Assembly (NCBI GenBank): GCA_019426215.1
Contig: CM033396.1
Coordinates: forward strand, 35,392,503-35,456,502
DNA length: 64,000 nucleotides
Direction of reading: 5' to 3'
From: Buddleja alternifolia
Lineage: Eukaryota > Streptophyta > Magnoliopsida > Lamiales > Scrophulariaceae
Part shown: positions 11,437-28,219 of the stretch, in pieces
Layout of the letters: each line of letters opens with the position of its first letter
Numbering within the stretch: the stretch's first letter is position 1
The notes under the pieces: generated by a model
The model's input: the letters and a program-made list of their open reading frames with translations, nothing else
The model's database searches: none
What the model was told of the DNA's origin: nothing
Position numbers and translations under genes: made by a program

Positions 11437-14400
11437 TTACACCAAACCCCATCCCCCACCACCTGGAGTTAAAATCTGAAGAATCTCACCAGGATGCACC
11501 TCAATTGTGTTTTTCCCTCCTAAATACACTTTCCCTCTCTCTTTCGTGATGAGGTAATTAGCCCCTCGGGCCCCACATTTCCCGCCTTTCAGTCCCCTTG
11601 GCGAATGCACACGTCTTTCTGAAAGAATACTCACAACCACGGGGCGTCTAAATTCTATCTCCCTAACAAGCCCATCACCGCCTCTATGAACTCCATCTCC
11701 TCCACTACCCTCTCTTAATCCAAATTTATGAAGTATAACTGGGTACCTCTGCTCAAAAATCTCGGGATCAGTCATACGAGTATTGGTCATGTGGCACTGG
11801 ACCCCACTCGTGCCGTCCCAAGTGGGTCCCGCCCCACTTCCACCTCCAATCGTCTCGTAGTATCCAAAACTATTGTCCCCAAAGGTTAAATTATTCATGC
11901 AACCTTGAGAACAAGCACAAGCCTGAAAGGCTGTAAGAATAGTGTCAGTCACCCTCTGAGATGTTAGAACATTACCTCCCACAACTGCAGCTTTGTCACC
12001 TGGAGATAAAAACGACCCATGAGGAATATACATCTTTACAGGAGCTAAACAGCCTTGATTAAGAGGAATATCAACATCTACCAAACAACGAAGACAGTAA
12101 ATAATGGCAGCAGCTGTAACCGCCTCGGGTGCGTTCCAGTTGCCATAAACTTCTGGACTTGTTCCAGAAAAATCAAAAAAGGCTTCGCCTTTTTTGGAAT
12201 CAATTGTGAGCTTTAAATGTATAACCGAACCATCGTCCATATAATCTTCTTCTTCAATGATAACTAAATCCTCGTTAGATGAAACTTTAGCAGCAACTGA
12301 TTTCAGCATTTCTCTCACTGCTGCTTCTGCATTATCCTGTACATGATTCATGTATGATTGGACGGTTTCTAACCCATACTGCTCGATAAGCTCTTTGATA
12401 AGTGAAATTCCTCTTTGATTTGCAGCAACTTGTGCATGGAGATCGGATAGATTATCTTGAAGCCGGCGGGTCCCGGGGATTTTATGTAATGATTCTTCAG
12501 AAGATGGAAGTAGGAGAAGTTTGCTTATACCTTCTTCTTGAAAGTGACCTTTCTGGACAAGCTTGAATGCTTTTATTGCAGCTCCTTCCTCCCATATGGA
12601 CTTGGAGAATGGTGGCATGCTTCCAGGGGTAATACCGCCAATCTCCGCATGGTGCCCTCTACTCGCTACGAAGAATACAAGTTTCCCTTTGTCAAAAACA
12701 GGAGTAATAACGGTAATATCTGGTAGATGGCTACCTCCAGCACAAGGATGATTTGTAACCAAAACATCTCCTTCGTTCAAATTGTCACCCCAGTATTGCA
12801 GCTGCCACCTCACCGTGCTGGACATAGCTCCTAAGTGGACGGGGACGTGAGGAGCATTTGCAACGAGCCCACCATCAGGACCAAAAAGGGCACACGAAAA
12901 GTCCAATCTTTCTTTTATATTTGTTGATATTGAAGTTCGCTGAAGGGTTCTTCCCATCTGTTCAGCTATTCCCATGAATCTATGGTTGAAGATCGAGAGC
13001 TGCACGACATCTGCAACTTCTTTGGATACCTCCACAATGTTATGAATCGACTCGAGTACAATTTTGATATTACCATATTTTGTAATAAAAGCTTTACAAT
13101 TGGGCTCTACAATCACAGTGCTATTACCATTCATGATAACTGCAGGCCCTGGAATTTCATGCCCATATGCAAGATCCTCTAGCTTGAATAGAGGTGTGTC
13201 GTGCCACCCTTTGCCAAAATAAACCTTGTAGTAACCGTCAACTTTAATGGGCCCTGAAGCTGGCTCTAGAGCCCGAGGCTTAAGTATGTTTGTGACTCCA
13301 ATTCCACGAACTCTCACATCACAAATTAGAATATTCCTGCCTTGAAGTTTAAATCCATATTCTTGTTGAAACAATTTCACAAACTGAACGGCATAATCCC
13401 CTCTCGATCCATCCTCCTTTACAGGGCTCTTTACCATAATTGCAGTGTCTGTTCCCTCATATCTTAGATTTAGATAAGTTTCAGTCGTAATATTTTCGTC
13501 CTTAAACCCTTGCATTTGTAGCTTCTGCTTTACTTGCTTTAAAAGAGTAGCTTCTCTGCTAGAGGCCTCCAACACAGATTTGGGACCATAAACAGCAGAA
13601 TATGGCTCTTGTGCGTCCTCCACCACATCTGCCATTCCCATCCCATATGCACTTAAAATCCCACAAAATTTGTGAATTAATACTTCTTTCATTCCTAAAG
13701 ATCTAGCAATAGCACAGGCATGCTGGGGCCCAGCACCTCCAAAGCAACCAAGAGCATGATTCCTCGTCTCGTGGCCCTTCATCTCAGTCAATTGGCGTAT
13801 AGGCCGGCACATGGTTTCATTAGCAACATCTACAAATCCCTGTGCAATCTCTTCCACTGTCATATCCTTCGATGCTGGATCCTGGTTCTTTCTGTAAAGA
13901 TTAATTTGTTTAGCAAGTTTCTCAAATTCCTCTCTAGTTGCATCGATATCCAATGGCTGATCCTCGCTGGGTCCAAATATGGACGGGAAATAATCAGGAA
14001 TTACATATCCCAATACAAGATTCGCATCAGTAACAGCAAGTTCACCCCCCTTACGGTAACAAACGGGCCCCGGGTGGGCCCCGACTGATTCAGGTCCTAC
14101 CTTGAAAGCTCCAAATTGAAATTTCAACTTTGACCCACCGCCAGCAGCTACTGTATTTATCTCAAGCTGAGGTGCTTGGATTATTGCACCAGCAATTTGT
14201 GTTTCTATAACTTGCTCATAGCTCCCTGCATATCGACTCACATCAGTGGATGTACCACCCATGTCAAAACCAATAAGGGGCTTTTCTGTTTCGACTCCAG
14301 AAAGAGTCTGTGAATATCCCACTACTCCACCTGCGGGACCCGATAAAACTGCTTTGTGCCCTGAAAATCTACTCTCTGGGGCCAAACCCCCATCTGATTG

Positions 14401-15225
14401 CATAAACAAAATGTTCAATTTGCCAAGCCCGTCATCGAACTTGGATATAAATCCCGACAAATACTCTTTAATAACTGGGGTCAAATATGCATCCACGCAT
14501 GCTGTGAAGCCTCGAGGGACAGCTCGAACCATGGGAGTCAAAGCAGAAGACAAGGAAACATGTTTAAACCCCAAACTCGTTGCCAAATTCTTAACTATTA
14601 TTTCATGTTGAGGGTAAGTATAAGAATGCATCAACACTACAGCTAAGCAAGTAACACCTTTTTCTAGTAAACCTTTAAGCAAAGGTTTGAGGGATTCCTC
14701 ATTAAGTGGCTTCACAATCTTGACAAGCTCGCCCGAAACACCACGAAATATGGATGGACAAGATTCAGAGTTAACTTTTTCATCATCAAGAACAAGTTCG
14801 ACTCTCTCATCAACCTCCACAACATCTTCATACAAATTTGATGGTTTTGATACAGTAAGGTCAAATATATTTGGACGGGCCTGATTACCAATCTGGAGTA
14901 GATCCCTGAAACCCCGAGTCACACATAGGGCAATTCTTTCACCTTTTCTCTCTAACAGTGCATTTGTTGCTACTGTGGTTCCCATCCTTATCCATTCAAT
15001 CTTGTCCGTGGGAACTTTTGAACTACGAGGAATCTTTTCTCCAGTGAATTCTTCGAGAATCCTCCTAATTCCTTCCACTGGAGCATCATCATAATTCATT
15101 GGGTCAACGGATAATAGCTTCATGACTCGTCCTTCTGATTTGCCAGGAATTTCAGCATAGACATCAGTGAATGTGCCACCTCTGTCAATGCAAAACTTAA
15201 GCTTCCCTCCATCGACACCAGCCAT
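11437..15225 (-). CDS. OXP1: 5-oxoprolinase (ATP-hydrolysing), cytosolic
   Basis: An uninterrupted 1262-aa frame, close to the length of the intronless Arabidopsis OXP1 (about 1266 aa). It hydrolyses 5-oxo-L-proline to L-glutamate using ATP, in the gamma-glutamyl/glutathione turnover route of the cytosol. Domain order is that of the family. The Hydantoinase A N-terminal region holds the nucleotide-binding loop [10 protein letters not shown] at residues 13-22. The HyuA core holds SGPAGG (295-300) and [11 protein letters not shown] (319-329). The HyuB half runs from about residue 720 to the C-terminus, including [12 protein letters not shown] and the terminal GGGGWGLV. The start is the ATG at 15225, twelve codons before the first nucleotide-binding motif, and no upstream in-frame start fits. 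No targeting peptide is evident. A 5'UTR intron is likely just upstream. No frameshift or loss of key residues was seen; the gene looks functional. Confidence 0.96.
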   Translation of the reverse strand: MAGVDGGKLKFCIDRGGTFTDVYAEIPGKSEGRVMKLLSVDPMNYDDAPVEGIRRILEEFTGEKIPRSSKVPTDKIEWIRMGTTVATNALLERKGERIALCVTRGFRDLLQIGNQARPNIFDLTVSKPSNLYEDVVEVDERVELVLDDEKVNSESCPSIFRGVSGELVKIVKPLNEESLKPLLKGLLEKGVTCLAVVLMHSYTYPQHEIIVKNLATSLGFKHVSLSSALTPMVRAVPRGFTACVDAYLTPVIKEYLSGFISKFDDGLGKLNILFMQSDGGLAPESRFSGHKAVLSGPAGGVVGYSQTLSGVETEKPLIGFDMGGTSTDVSRYAGSYEQVIETQIAGAIIQAPQLEINTVAAGGGSKLKFQFGAFKVGPESVGAHPGPVCYRKGGELAVTDANLVLGYVIPDYFPSIFGPSEDQPLDIDATREEFEKLAKQINLYRKNQDPASKDMTVEEIAQGFVDVANETMCRPIRQLTEMKGHETRNHALGCFGGAGPQHACAIARSLGMKEVLIHKFCGILSAYGMGMADVVEDAQEPYSAVYGPKSVLEASSREATLLKQVKQKLQMQGFKDENITTETYLNLRYEGTDTAIMVKSPVKEDGSRGDYAVQFVKLFQQEYGFKLQGRNILICDVRVRGIGVTNILKPRALEPASGPIKVDGYYKVYFGKGWHDTPLFKLEDLAYGHEIPGPAVIMNGNSTVIVEPNCKAFITKYGNIKIVLESIHNIVEVSKEVADVVQLSIFNHRFMGIAEQMGRTLQRTSISTNIKERLDFSCALFGPDGGLVANAPHVPVHLGAMSSTVRWQLQYWGDNLNEGDVLVTNHPCAGGSHLPDITVITPVFDKGKLVFFVASRGHHAEIGGITPGSMPPFSKSIWEEGAAIKAFKLVQKGHFQEEGISKLLLLPSSEESLHKIPGTRRLQDNLSDLHAQVAANQRGISLIKELIEQYGLETVQSYMNHVQDNAEAAVREMLKSVAAKVSSNEDLVIIEEEDYMDDGSVIHLKLTIDSKKGEAFFDFSGTSPEVYGNWNAPEAVTAAAIIYCLRCLVDVDIPLNQGCLAPVKMYIPHGSFLSPGDKAAVVGGNVLTSQRVTDTILTAFQACACSQGCMNNLTFGDNSFGYYETIGGGSGAGPTWDGTSGVQCHMTNTRMTDPEIFEQRYPVILHKFGLREGSGGDGVHRGGDGLVREIEFRRPVVVSILSERRVHSPRGLKGGKCGARGANYLITKERGKVYLGGKNTIEVHPGEILQILTPGGGGWGLV

Positions 15226-15319
15226 TGGTTATCACCCTGACAGAATAACACTGCACTTGATCTGGCCGCAACAAGACTTAACTCAGGTACGCCTCAGGGG
15301 AAGTTCCGGATAGACGACC

Positions 15320-15513
15320 TGTTAAACAATAGTACACAAATTGATAATCCAACTACAGCCCATATAATAATCCCGAACTGAGCTCACATGTTCACCATGA
15401 GGTTGACCAAAAGAACTTGATATCCAATTGAACCTTAGCATTTACAAGACAAGAAAGCAAAAGGGATGCAATAAAAGAAATTAGACTCTACGAAACTTGG
15501 ATACTCTATAAAT

Positions 15514-15551
<38 letters not shown>

Positions 15552-15898
15552 CAAAAATCATTATCCTCATATTAACCACAATGGATGAGCCCATACACCC
15601 CAATTAGACCTTAGTATATCACACTGGTCGTACCCTAACAGCCCATCAGACATCAGCAAAACAATGCAAGTATATCAGTATATATGTAACCCATGAATAA
15701 CAACATTGAAGATTGTGTTTTAATTCGATTAATCCAATTTCATCAAACTCAAAATCATCAAATAAAGTAACCTGTTTATGAAAATAATAGTAGTGCGAGA
15801 AGATTGCAGATCAATTAATTAAGCATTTTTAGCTCATAATATCAACAAAGAAAAACAGAAAGAAAGAAAATATTGCAGATAGTGATTGGAACCCTGAC
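15320..15898 (-). other. Probable 5'UTR intron of the 5-oxoprolinase gene
   Basis: On the minus strand, donor aag|gtcagg (15899/15898) and acceptor taacag|gtcg (15320/15319) enclose about 580 bp that is AT-rich and contains a (TA)n run at about 15512-15546. The first non-coding exon would lie near 15900-16050. Prediction rests on splice consensus and position. Confidence 0.45.
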
Positions 15899-16083
15899 CT
15901 TGGCGCCGTGGAATGGAGTTTAATGGGGGAAGGTGAAAGCTTTGTAGCCTCACTCTGATGATCCTGATGTAATGTTTGAAGAGAGGAGCAAGAAATAGCA
16001 AAAATGATAAAAGAAAGAAAAGTGTAGAAGGAAAGTGAGGGGTTTTGTTTGGTTTATCTTCGTTTCTTTCATTAAATAGTGGA

Positions 16084-16750
16084 AGAATTACACAAATACC
16101 CCTCGTATAATACGGAATTGATAAAACTCGCCTCACCTTTTGGAAATTACCAACACTCACGAGAGGGTGCGTGAGTGGTGGTTGGCGTGTATTGGCATGT
16201 TGGATCCCTGCTTGGGCAGCGACGACGTAACATGCAAGCCTCTTCATTACTCAGCTCAAGTGCATGTTTGCCTTAGCCGGTGTCGGATTTCTTGTGCTGA
16301 ATACCCATAACGTGGCATATGATTGGCTAAAATGTCTCACTTCTGTCTTGTGATGCACCCATTTGTACCGCGCCCCGGGGTGGACCTCAAAGCATTTGTT
16401 GTGTGCCATGTCCTGTGCAAGTGCCTCCGTACATGCTCGGGTCGCTGGCTCATGGAGTCTTGCCTGATCTCTCGGATGCGGAATATTGAGTGGGTACAAG
16501 GGCCCTAGCCTTTATTTGCCCTGAAAACAAGTGTTCGGTGCTTCGTGCGAACGACTGTCGTTTTTGTTTTGACCGAGTCCTCATGGCTTGGCTCATGCAA
16601 AACCGGCGTCAAAAATTGTACAAACATTTAAATACATAGGGGGTGTATTGTAAGAAATGCCTTACATGAGGGGGCGTTTATGTAATTTCTAAAAAATGAG
16701 AGAATTTTTGGGTAATTACATAGTATATGAGGGATCTTTGTGTAATTATC
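16084..16750. mobile_element. Foldback element in the 5-oxoprolinase upstream region
   Basis: The left arm (from aattacacaaa at about 16086, through ggaaattacc at about 16152) is an imperfect inverse of the right arm (16660-16750, gaaattacat ... aattacacaaag read in reverse complement), about 70 bp each. The centre (16160-16620) is distinctly more GC-rich than the surroundings and of unknown origin. The arms resemble those of the smaller foldback at 17744-17990. No clear target duplication was found. It may contribute promoter sequence to the 5-oxoprolinase gene, whose first exon is close by. Confidence 0.5.
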
Positions 16751-17743
16751 CGGTAATTAAATTAGCTCACTAAATTATATTAGATTTGACTTTTGACTTT
16801 TAGTGGTAGGTCGAAGGATATATGAGAAGTTGTGTTGAACCTGTTCCACAATAATGCCCACAGCCATCTATACTTTATATTATATTATAGGACCACTTGA
16901 AATAATTTTGATCAAATATTAATTTTCTACTATTTTGAATTAATTCAATTATGCAAATAGTTTTATTTTATTTTATTCTTTTTTTTTGTGATAAAAATAG
17001 CATTGCATTTCATTTCAAATTTTACATGGCCAAGAACAATATAGTAAAGAGTGTCTTTACCATGTAAATAAGGACAATTGATGCACCTAATATCAAGTTT
17101 CTTCAAGATAAATAGTTTTGAAAAAAAAATCTCAATAATTAAGATACTAAAACAATTACAAGAAAAATCTTATGTGACGGATGTGTAGTCTTAAGAGAGA
17201 GATTATTTGATAGAGAAAACAAAACACCATATAGGTGTGGAAAAAGACTAAATAAAATCCACATATAGATTTCTGGTGAAGTGGCACACAAAGGTGTTGG
17301 TGATTTAAGGAAGGGAGGTGTTGGTGCATCCATTATAATGTATCGCGACGATAACAAGAAAGTTGGATTGAAATTGAATTATCAATGTCATATCACTCAT
17401 ATCCGTATTCGTCATCACATACATTATAATGGATGCAAATTTAAAGGAGTTTGGTCTTAAGTAAAATAATTTCATTAGCTGGGCATGATAATGATAGTAA
17501 TACAAGTGTAAATTTAAATCATGTTAACAATACATTATTATCACTTTGAATTTATGCTTGATTTTCTCCTCCGATCCCCAAGCGCTTGAAAACTCCCGAG
17601 TATTGAGTTGACATTTTCTAAGTGAACTTCAAACTTGAACCTAAAAGTTGTTGAATGTTTGACCCGAGCTCGATTACTTTGCAGCTTTACTTCAAATACA
17701 CCAAATTAAATCCGATAGGAGAGTGTCGGTGTATTAGAAAATA
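16751..17743. other. Intergenic, no gene seen
   Basis: AT-rich sequence without recognisable coding or RNA features. Confidence 0.45.
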
Positions 17744-17990
17744 GGGATAATTACACTCATACTCCCTCAATGATGGGTAATTACACAAACCTCCCCTCAC
17801 TAATCAATAATTACAAACACACCCTTCATGTTAAAGATTTTTTACAATTGCACCCTCTGTGTTTGTAACAATTCTTACAATTACACCTCCTGTAAACCTT
17901 ACAAATAGACCCCTGAGGGGGTATGTTTGTAATTATTAATTGGTGATGGGAGGTTTGTGTAATTACCCAGGTGTGAGTGTAATTATCCCT
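17744..17990. mobile_element. Foldback MITE
   Basis: Begins AGGGATAATTACACT and ends with the exact inverse AGTGTAATTATCCCT. The inverted similarity continues about 80 bp into each arm (gtaattacacaaacctccc is present in both). It is flanked by agaaaat on both sides (17737-17743 and 17991-17997), a 7-bp apparent target duplication. There is no coding capacity. It belongs to a small-repeat type with arms resembling repeated 'attacacaaac' phrases, also seen at 16084-16750. Confidence 0.75.
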
Positions 17991-18049
17991 AGAAAATATG
18001 ACCAATAAAACAACACTACAATTGGGGATCAATGAGTTGGTGTGGGTTA

Positions 18050-19093
18050 TATGATACACGAATACTCCTAAAATTGAACTCTTGCAGTATCGTATTCGTA
18101 TCGAATACGATACTCTTTGGATCTCACCCGAATACGTATCAGATACCCTTTTTACGTATCAAAAAATTAAATAAAAAGAGAATTTCGAATACCGTATCTA
18201 ATAATTCCGTATATCGTATCATATATAAAATTTGAAATATCTAACACGTCTTGAATACCGAAACATACTTATTTTTTAATATTATATAATACTTTATAAG
18301 TTAAAATAAATCAAAAATAATGAATTTAATCGTACATTAAAAAGTTAAAGGATAATAGTAGGCACCCCTTCAGTTATGGGGTGATGTGCACTTTGCCCCC
18401 CAACTTATTGAAATGTGCAATTTACCCCCTCACTTATTAAAAATGTGCACTTCACTCCCTCGGGCAGCTCGGGCAGATTCAGGCGCTTCACTTATCATAA
18501 AAATTGAACTTTTGCCCCCTGACTTATGTGTTTTTGTAGCACTTTGCCCCTGCCCGAGCTGCCCGAGGTAGTGAAGTGCACATTTTTTATAATTGAGGGG
18601 ATAAATCGCACATTTCAATAAGTTGGGGGCAAAGTGCACATCACCCCATAACTGAGGGGGGTGTCTGTTATTATCCCAAAAATTAAACAAACAATAAGGA
18701 AATTTTAAAAAGCAAAAAACCGTTTCGATTTCATTTCTTAATATATTTTTTCTTCTCGTACTCCACGTGAAATCTATCATTTACACTTTATTACCAAAGA
18801 TTTTGGATAATAAGGTAAATGCTAATATCAATGAAATGACATTCTCATACCGCAAATGGTGAAATATTATAGTTACCTTCGAAATTTTTTGAACCTATAA
18901 ACAATGAACCTGTGCCAGTATTGCATTTTTATTTATGTTAATGAGCAAACTGACTCAAATTTATTTTTAAATATTATATATATATATATATTCGTATCTT
19001 CAATGTATCGTATCCTATAATTTTAAAATTTGCCGTATTTCATATCCGTATCATATCATACCAATATCCTTGTATCCGTATCCGTGCATCATA
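18050..19093. mobile_element. Probable hAT-like element with nested foldback
   Basis: Left end tatgatacacgaatac and right end gtatccgtgcatcata are inverse with two mismatches. Both subterminal zones are rich in repeated gtatcgtat/ccgtatc words, typical of hAT-type subterminal repeats. No target duplication is preserved and no transposase is present. A separate foldback element (18350-18676) interrupts it. Confidence 0.5.
18350..18676. mobile_element. Snapback element with about 130-bp arms
   Basis: Left arm (ggataatagtagg, cagttatggggtgatgtgca, ccaacttattgaaatgtgc, ctcgggcagctcgggcag) is repeated in inverse order at the right, so almost the entire element forms one hairpin with a short centre. 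It is flanked by aaaagttaaa on the left and aaaaattaaa on the right (one mismatch), consistent with a 9-10-bp target duplication as made by Mutator-type transposases. Non-coding. Confidence 0.7.
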
Positions 19094-19434
19094 GCGAAAA
19101 ACAAAACAGAGAAAAAAATGTGCAAAATTACAAACAGGTCAAGACATAAACTCACAAAACAATTCAATTAAAAAAAATGACAATTTTTCATAATAATCAT
19201 GGTACAACAACAGATCTCAAATGAACATGGTGAAAAGCCAGATCTTAGTCTGCTACAAAAACATTCAATTTTCAGATCATAAGGTGGTCCGAAAATAAAA
19301 TTCCCTTATTTTACCATCTTTCGACTTGAACCAGTATGGAAAATGCTTTCAATTTGCACAAGTTCCGACCGGGGAAGATGTGTGAAAGAACCTAATATAC
19401 CTTTTCTTTAAAAGGTTCTCTTGATAGATAATTT

Positions 19435-24603
<5,169 letters not shown>

Positions 24604-24672
24604 TGTCAGTGACCAGAGAGTGCAGTCTGAGAAGTCTTAAACCCTGTTTACAAAAAAATTTATGCTTACAAG

Positions 24673-25560
24673 TAGGGGTGGGCGTTGGTTCGGGTTATTC
24701 GGACCCCGAACCGACCCGATCGAATTCGGTTTATTCGGGTAAAAATTGGGTTCGGATTTATACCGAACCCGAACTACAGAAATCGGTTCGGTGTCGAGTT
24801 GGATTTTTTATTTTTTTTGGGGAATTCGGGGCCCGATTAACCCGAATTAGAATTAAAAAAAATAATGTGTCTTTGCATTTAAGAGTTAAGACAATCAAGT
24901 TGACTACCTGCCTCAACACCTCTCTGCCTCACCACTCACCACCGCAGCCCGTCGAGTCGCTGACCACCACTGCACACTATCACGTCGGAGTCGGAGGTTT
25001 GTCCTAATTTTTCTTAATCTTTCAATTTTCCCCAATATGATTTGATGGAGTTGTGAAAATCTTGATAAACTCTCTAATTGCTATAAATTATGATAGATCT
25101 GTAATTGTTGGAGGTAGATCAAATTAGAGTAAGATGAAGAGAAATTTTTTAATTCAAAGTGTGAAGAATTTTTTCTTCTGCTAAAGTTTGTCGGTTCATC
25201 TGTAAAGAGGATGAAGCTAAGGACCGGTCAACAACACGATTGCCAACACTTATTCTTTTACATATTTCCTTATTTTAATTCTATATATAATGATAGGAGT
25301 AAGCTACCTGCTACCCACCTTTTTATAATAATAATTTACTTGATAATTGATAATTATTTTATATCAATCTCAAATCTAAACACAATTAGTAAAGTAGTTT
25401 TTTTTTTTTTTTTTATGTTCGGACCCCGAACAACCCGAACCCGATTAAGCCGAACCCAAATAAACCCCGAACCCGATTAACCCGATTAATTCGGTTCGAT
25501 TTCGGGTAGCACAATTTCCAAACCCGAACAACCCGAACCCGAACCGAACGCCCACCCCTA
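24673..25560. mobile_element. Non-autonomous hAT-like element next to the isopropylmalate dehydrogenase start
   Basis: Ends TAGGGGTGGGCGTT and inverse AACGCCCACCCCTA, with a perfect 8-bp duplication cttacaag (24665-24672 and 25561-25568). Subterminal regions are arrays of the words cggttcggg/cccgaacc in both orientations. The centre (about 24890-25005) looks like a transcribed leader with a donor-like site, but there is no transposase. Its edge is 69 bp upstream of the isopropylmalate dehydrogenase ATG (24603), so it lies in the 5'UTR or core promoter of that gene. The perfect duplication points to a young insertion. Confidence 0.9.
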
Positions 25561-25593
25561 CTTACAAGTACAGAATGAATTTATCTATTATTC

Positions 25594-25780
25594 TTTTTTT
25601 TGTTCTTCATGGTATACCCATAGTCCACAGCGACTAATCTCTCGGCCCACTGTCAGCGCACTAAATTGTAGGAAGCTGGTCAAGGAGTTTTTTTCATTCA
25701 CAAGAGTTGAGATTCGAACTCGCAACTACTTTTTTAAGGGACGAAGCGCTGAACCACTACGTCAACTCACTTGGTTTCTA
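25594..25780 (-). mobile_element. tRNA-derived SINE
   Basis: On the minus strand, an A-box-like tgacgtagtggttc (about 25752-25765) is followed by a B box GAGTTCGAATC (25711-25721) at tRNA-like spacing. The body then ends near an A-rich stretch (gaacaaaaaaaa, about 25596-25606). The downstream phrase gagattagtcgc resembles the tail of plant Au-type SINEs. This is a Pol III-transcribed short retroelement copy, not a functional tRNA, because no acceptor-stem pairing is present. Confidence 0.6.
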
Positions 25781-26519
25781 TCTATGCTATTATAAGAGTA
25801 CGAATTGATTTTTTTTTATTTACCTATAAAATATTCCTATGAAGTATGAAATTTATTAGAAAAATAATAAAAGAGTCAAAAATAAATCATAAAAATAAAC
25901 TTTTGAAATCTACAAAGTTAAAATAGAACTCTATAATGGAATCACACTTGGATAATATTCACATTAGAGTTATATAAGGACACTATAATTCATTCAGTTA
26001 AAAAAAATCATTGCTAAAAAAATCTATGTATCACTTACGTAATTAATGGCACCTACGTGCCAAAAAGATTAATAAATATTGTATAATTTATTCATTTAAA
26101 ACACAAATAAAAAAAAAACCATTGCTAACAAAATCTATGTACTCGCGTAATTAATGGCACGTAGATACATATAATGCAAGATACATATAATAAAGTAGAT
26201 TTCTTTTAAATATCGGTCCCCTGAGATATTACAATTTTAGTATTGTTATTTAATTATTATGTTAATGGGAAAATAGTCAAAATTAAATAAATTATTTTCA
26301 AAAATTGACAACAATAAAGTTATAGTTATATTAGGCCTACAATAGAATTACGTATAGACAATAATTAAAGAAAAAGACAAGTGTTCGAAAAAATTGCTTA
26401 TAAAATCTATAGATATCTGATTTGCTTAACCAAATGGCACCTACGTGCCATAGTTCATAAGTATTCAGCAATGGATCATGATAAATTTTACTCTATTTGG
26501 TAAATTGGGAAATTTCTCA

Positions 26520-26692
26520 CCTAATTTTTTTTGGTATATACTAGGCTTTCCCCCAACTGGACGCCAGAGACTATTTTCCTTCGAAGAGTGGATTTTGCCT
26601 CTCCCAACAAAGCTTTTTCCATACACACCGTCAGGAATCGAACCCTGGACAAATGCTTAAGGAACCCAACTATCTACTAACTGTGTTGGACC
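26520..26692 (-). mobile_element. tRNA-derived SINE
   Basis: On the minus strand, an A-box-like tagtagatagttgg (about 26667-26680) is followed about 23 bases later by a perfect B box GGTTCGATTCC (26634-26644). A further about 110 bp of non-tRNA body runs towards 26520. No tRNA cloverleaf can be closed. It is distinct in sequence from the SINE at 25594-25780. Confidence 0.6.
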
Positions 26693-27585
26693 TTATTGGT
26701 TCACCTAATTTTTTTTTTAGAAATATAATAATACGATCAATGTGAAAATTGTACAATATTCTTTTTTGGATATTTTGAAAGTGTGGTCTAATTTTTGGAT
26801 CTCCCTATACTTAAATCAATAAATATTCATAGTTTGGAATGGGCAGAGTTTTTGATTTACACATCTAAACGGCTCATACTTTTTTATAGTTTCAACTAAT
26901 TGTATGAGTATTATATGCATTGAAAAAATTGAGTATCACATGAAAAATACAAATAGTAACTTACTAATACGTAACAAGCAAACATATTATGTTTGGTCAA
27001 CACATAACATACGCAAGCACATATAATAATGTGGGACAAAATTAGAATTTTGTTATCTTACGATTCGCAAATTGTTCCACTGTTTTCAAATTTGCAGCAA
27101 TAGTTACCTTCAGATTTTTTCTTTTTTTTCTTTTTCTGGCTCTCATTAGTTAAAAAACATATGGGATTTCATGCATTGCATGCACGCGGCATTAAGGATC
27201 TAGGATAAATTAAATGAATTGGGAAATACCTCCTAAATTTACAAAATATGCAACATGATTCCCAATCTTAGAACAGGGGAAATTTGTTAGAAATAATTAA
27301 GTAAATATGTATATTTTTTTAAGTTAAACATCTACGAACTCTTCACGATCTTTAATTTAAGTATGTACATTTTGCTATGGTGTATCTATATCAGTTTAGT
27401 AAACTTCTATAGTGGAATACATGTATCAAAATGATTGACTTTTAATTCTATAAAAATTTATATTAGTATAAATGATTATACATACATATATATATATATA
27501 ACCCTCTACTTTTAATAAAGTTAATATTATACACTATCTATTTAATTTATACTACTCTTATTTCCTTACATTTTTAGCGACATTA
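26693..27585. other. Intergenic, no gene seen
   Basis: AT-rich sequence up to the left edge of the CACTA element; no coding, RNA or repeat feature recognised. Confidence 0.45.
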
Positions 27586-27960
27586 CACTACTAGAAAATG
27601 TCCAAATAGCAAGGAGGGAAATTCGAAGCTAAATGGTGATTTTCGATGCTGATTTATGTCAGCAACGACCTCAGCAACGCAAGGGACCACGATCCTATAT
27701 CGCTCGTCACTAACCTCAGCAAGGAGCAGTTTTGCGATGCTGATGGAGCATTGAAATACTGCAAGGCTATATTTCGATGCTGAGCAGCAGCGAAATTTGT
27801 TACCTTGCTAATGTCAGCAAGGGTGTTTGTCCTTGCTAAATGATCATCGAAATTCACTATCGAAATTATTACGTTGCAAAATTCGATGCTGATTTATTTC
27901 GAAATATTAAAATAATATTATTAAGCAAGAAATATATTCGATACTAATTTCGTTGCTAAT
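27586..27960. repeat. CACTA terminal and subterminal repeat zone (left)
   Basis: After the terminal CACTA, short words (gcaagg, cagcaacg, ttcgatgctgat, ttgctaa) recur in both orientations every 10-30 bp. Equivalent words recur at the other end of the element. In En/Spm such arrays bind the tnpA protein. Confidence 0.8.
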
Positions 27961-28219
27961 ATTTTAAATAGTTTTCTTGAGAAATTAAATTACATTTATT
28001 TCCAAATGTACCTAATTAACAAATTAATAATAATGCATATTAAACAAAATCACCAAAATAGAAATCTAACACGATTCCATTAATATAAAATATCGATCAC
28101 AATATCCCAAATGTCATCATAAACTACATCAATGCATATCCAAATATAAAAATATCTATCGTCATAACATAATATAATAAAATGTCATAATGAAACCAAA
28201 TAAAAGTCTCACATTCCGA

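Noticed and set aside
15834..16499. Two minus-strand open frames of 137 and 82 residues upstream of 5-oxoprolinase
   Set aside because: They overlap the probable first non-coding exon and the foldback element, and show no conserved protein features.
27586..28000. Regularly recurring short words that at first look like a CRISPR-type array
   Set aside because: The words vary in spacing and orientation and are mirrored at the far end of the CACTA element, as expected for transposase-binding subterminal repeats; the genome is a plant.
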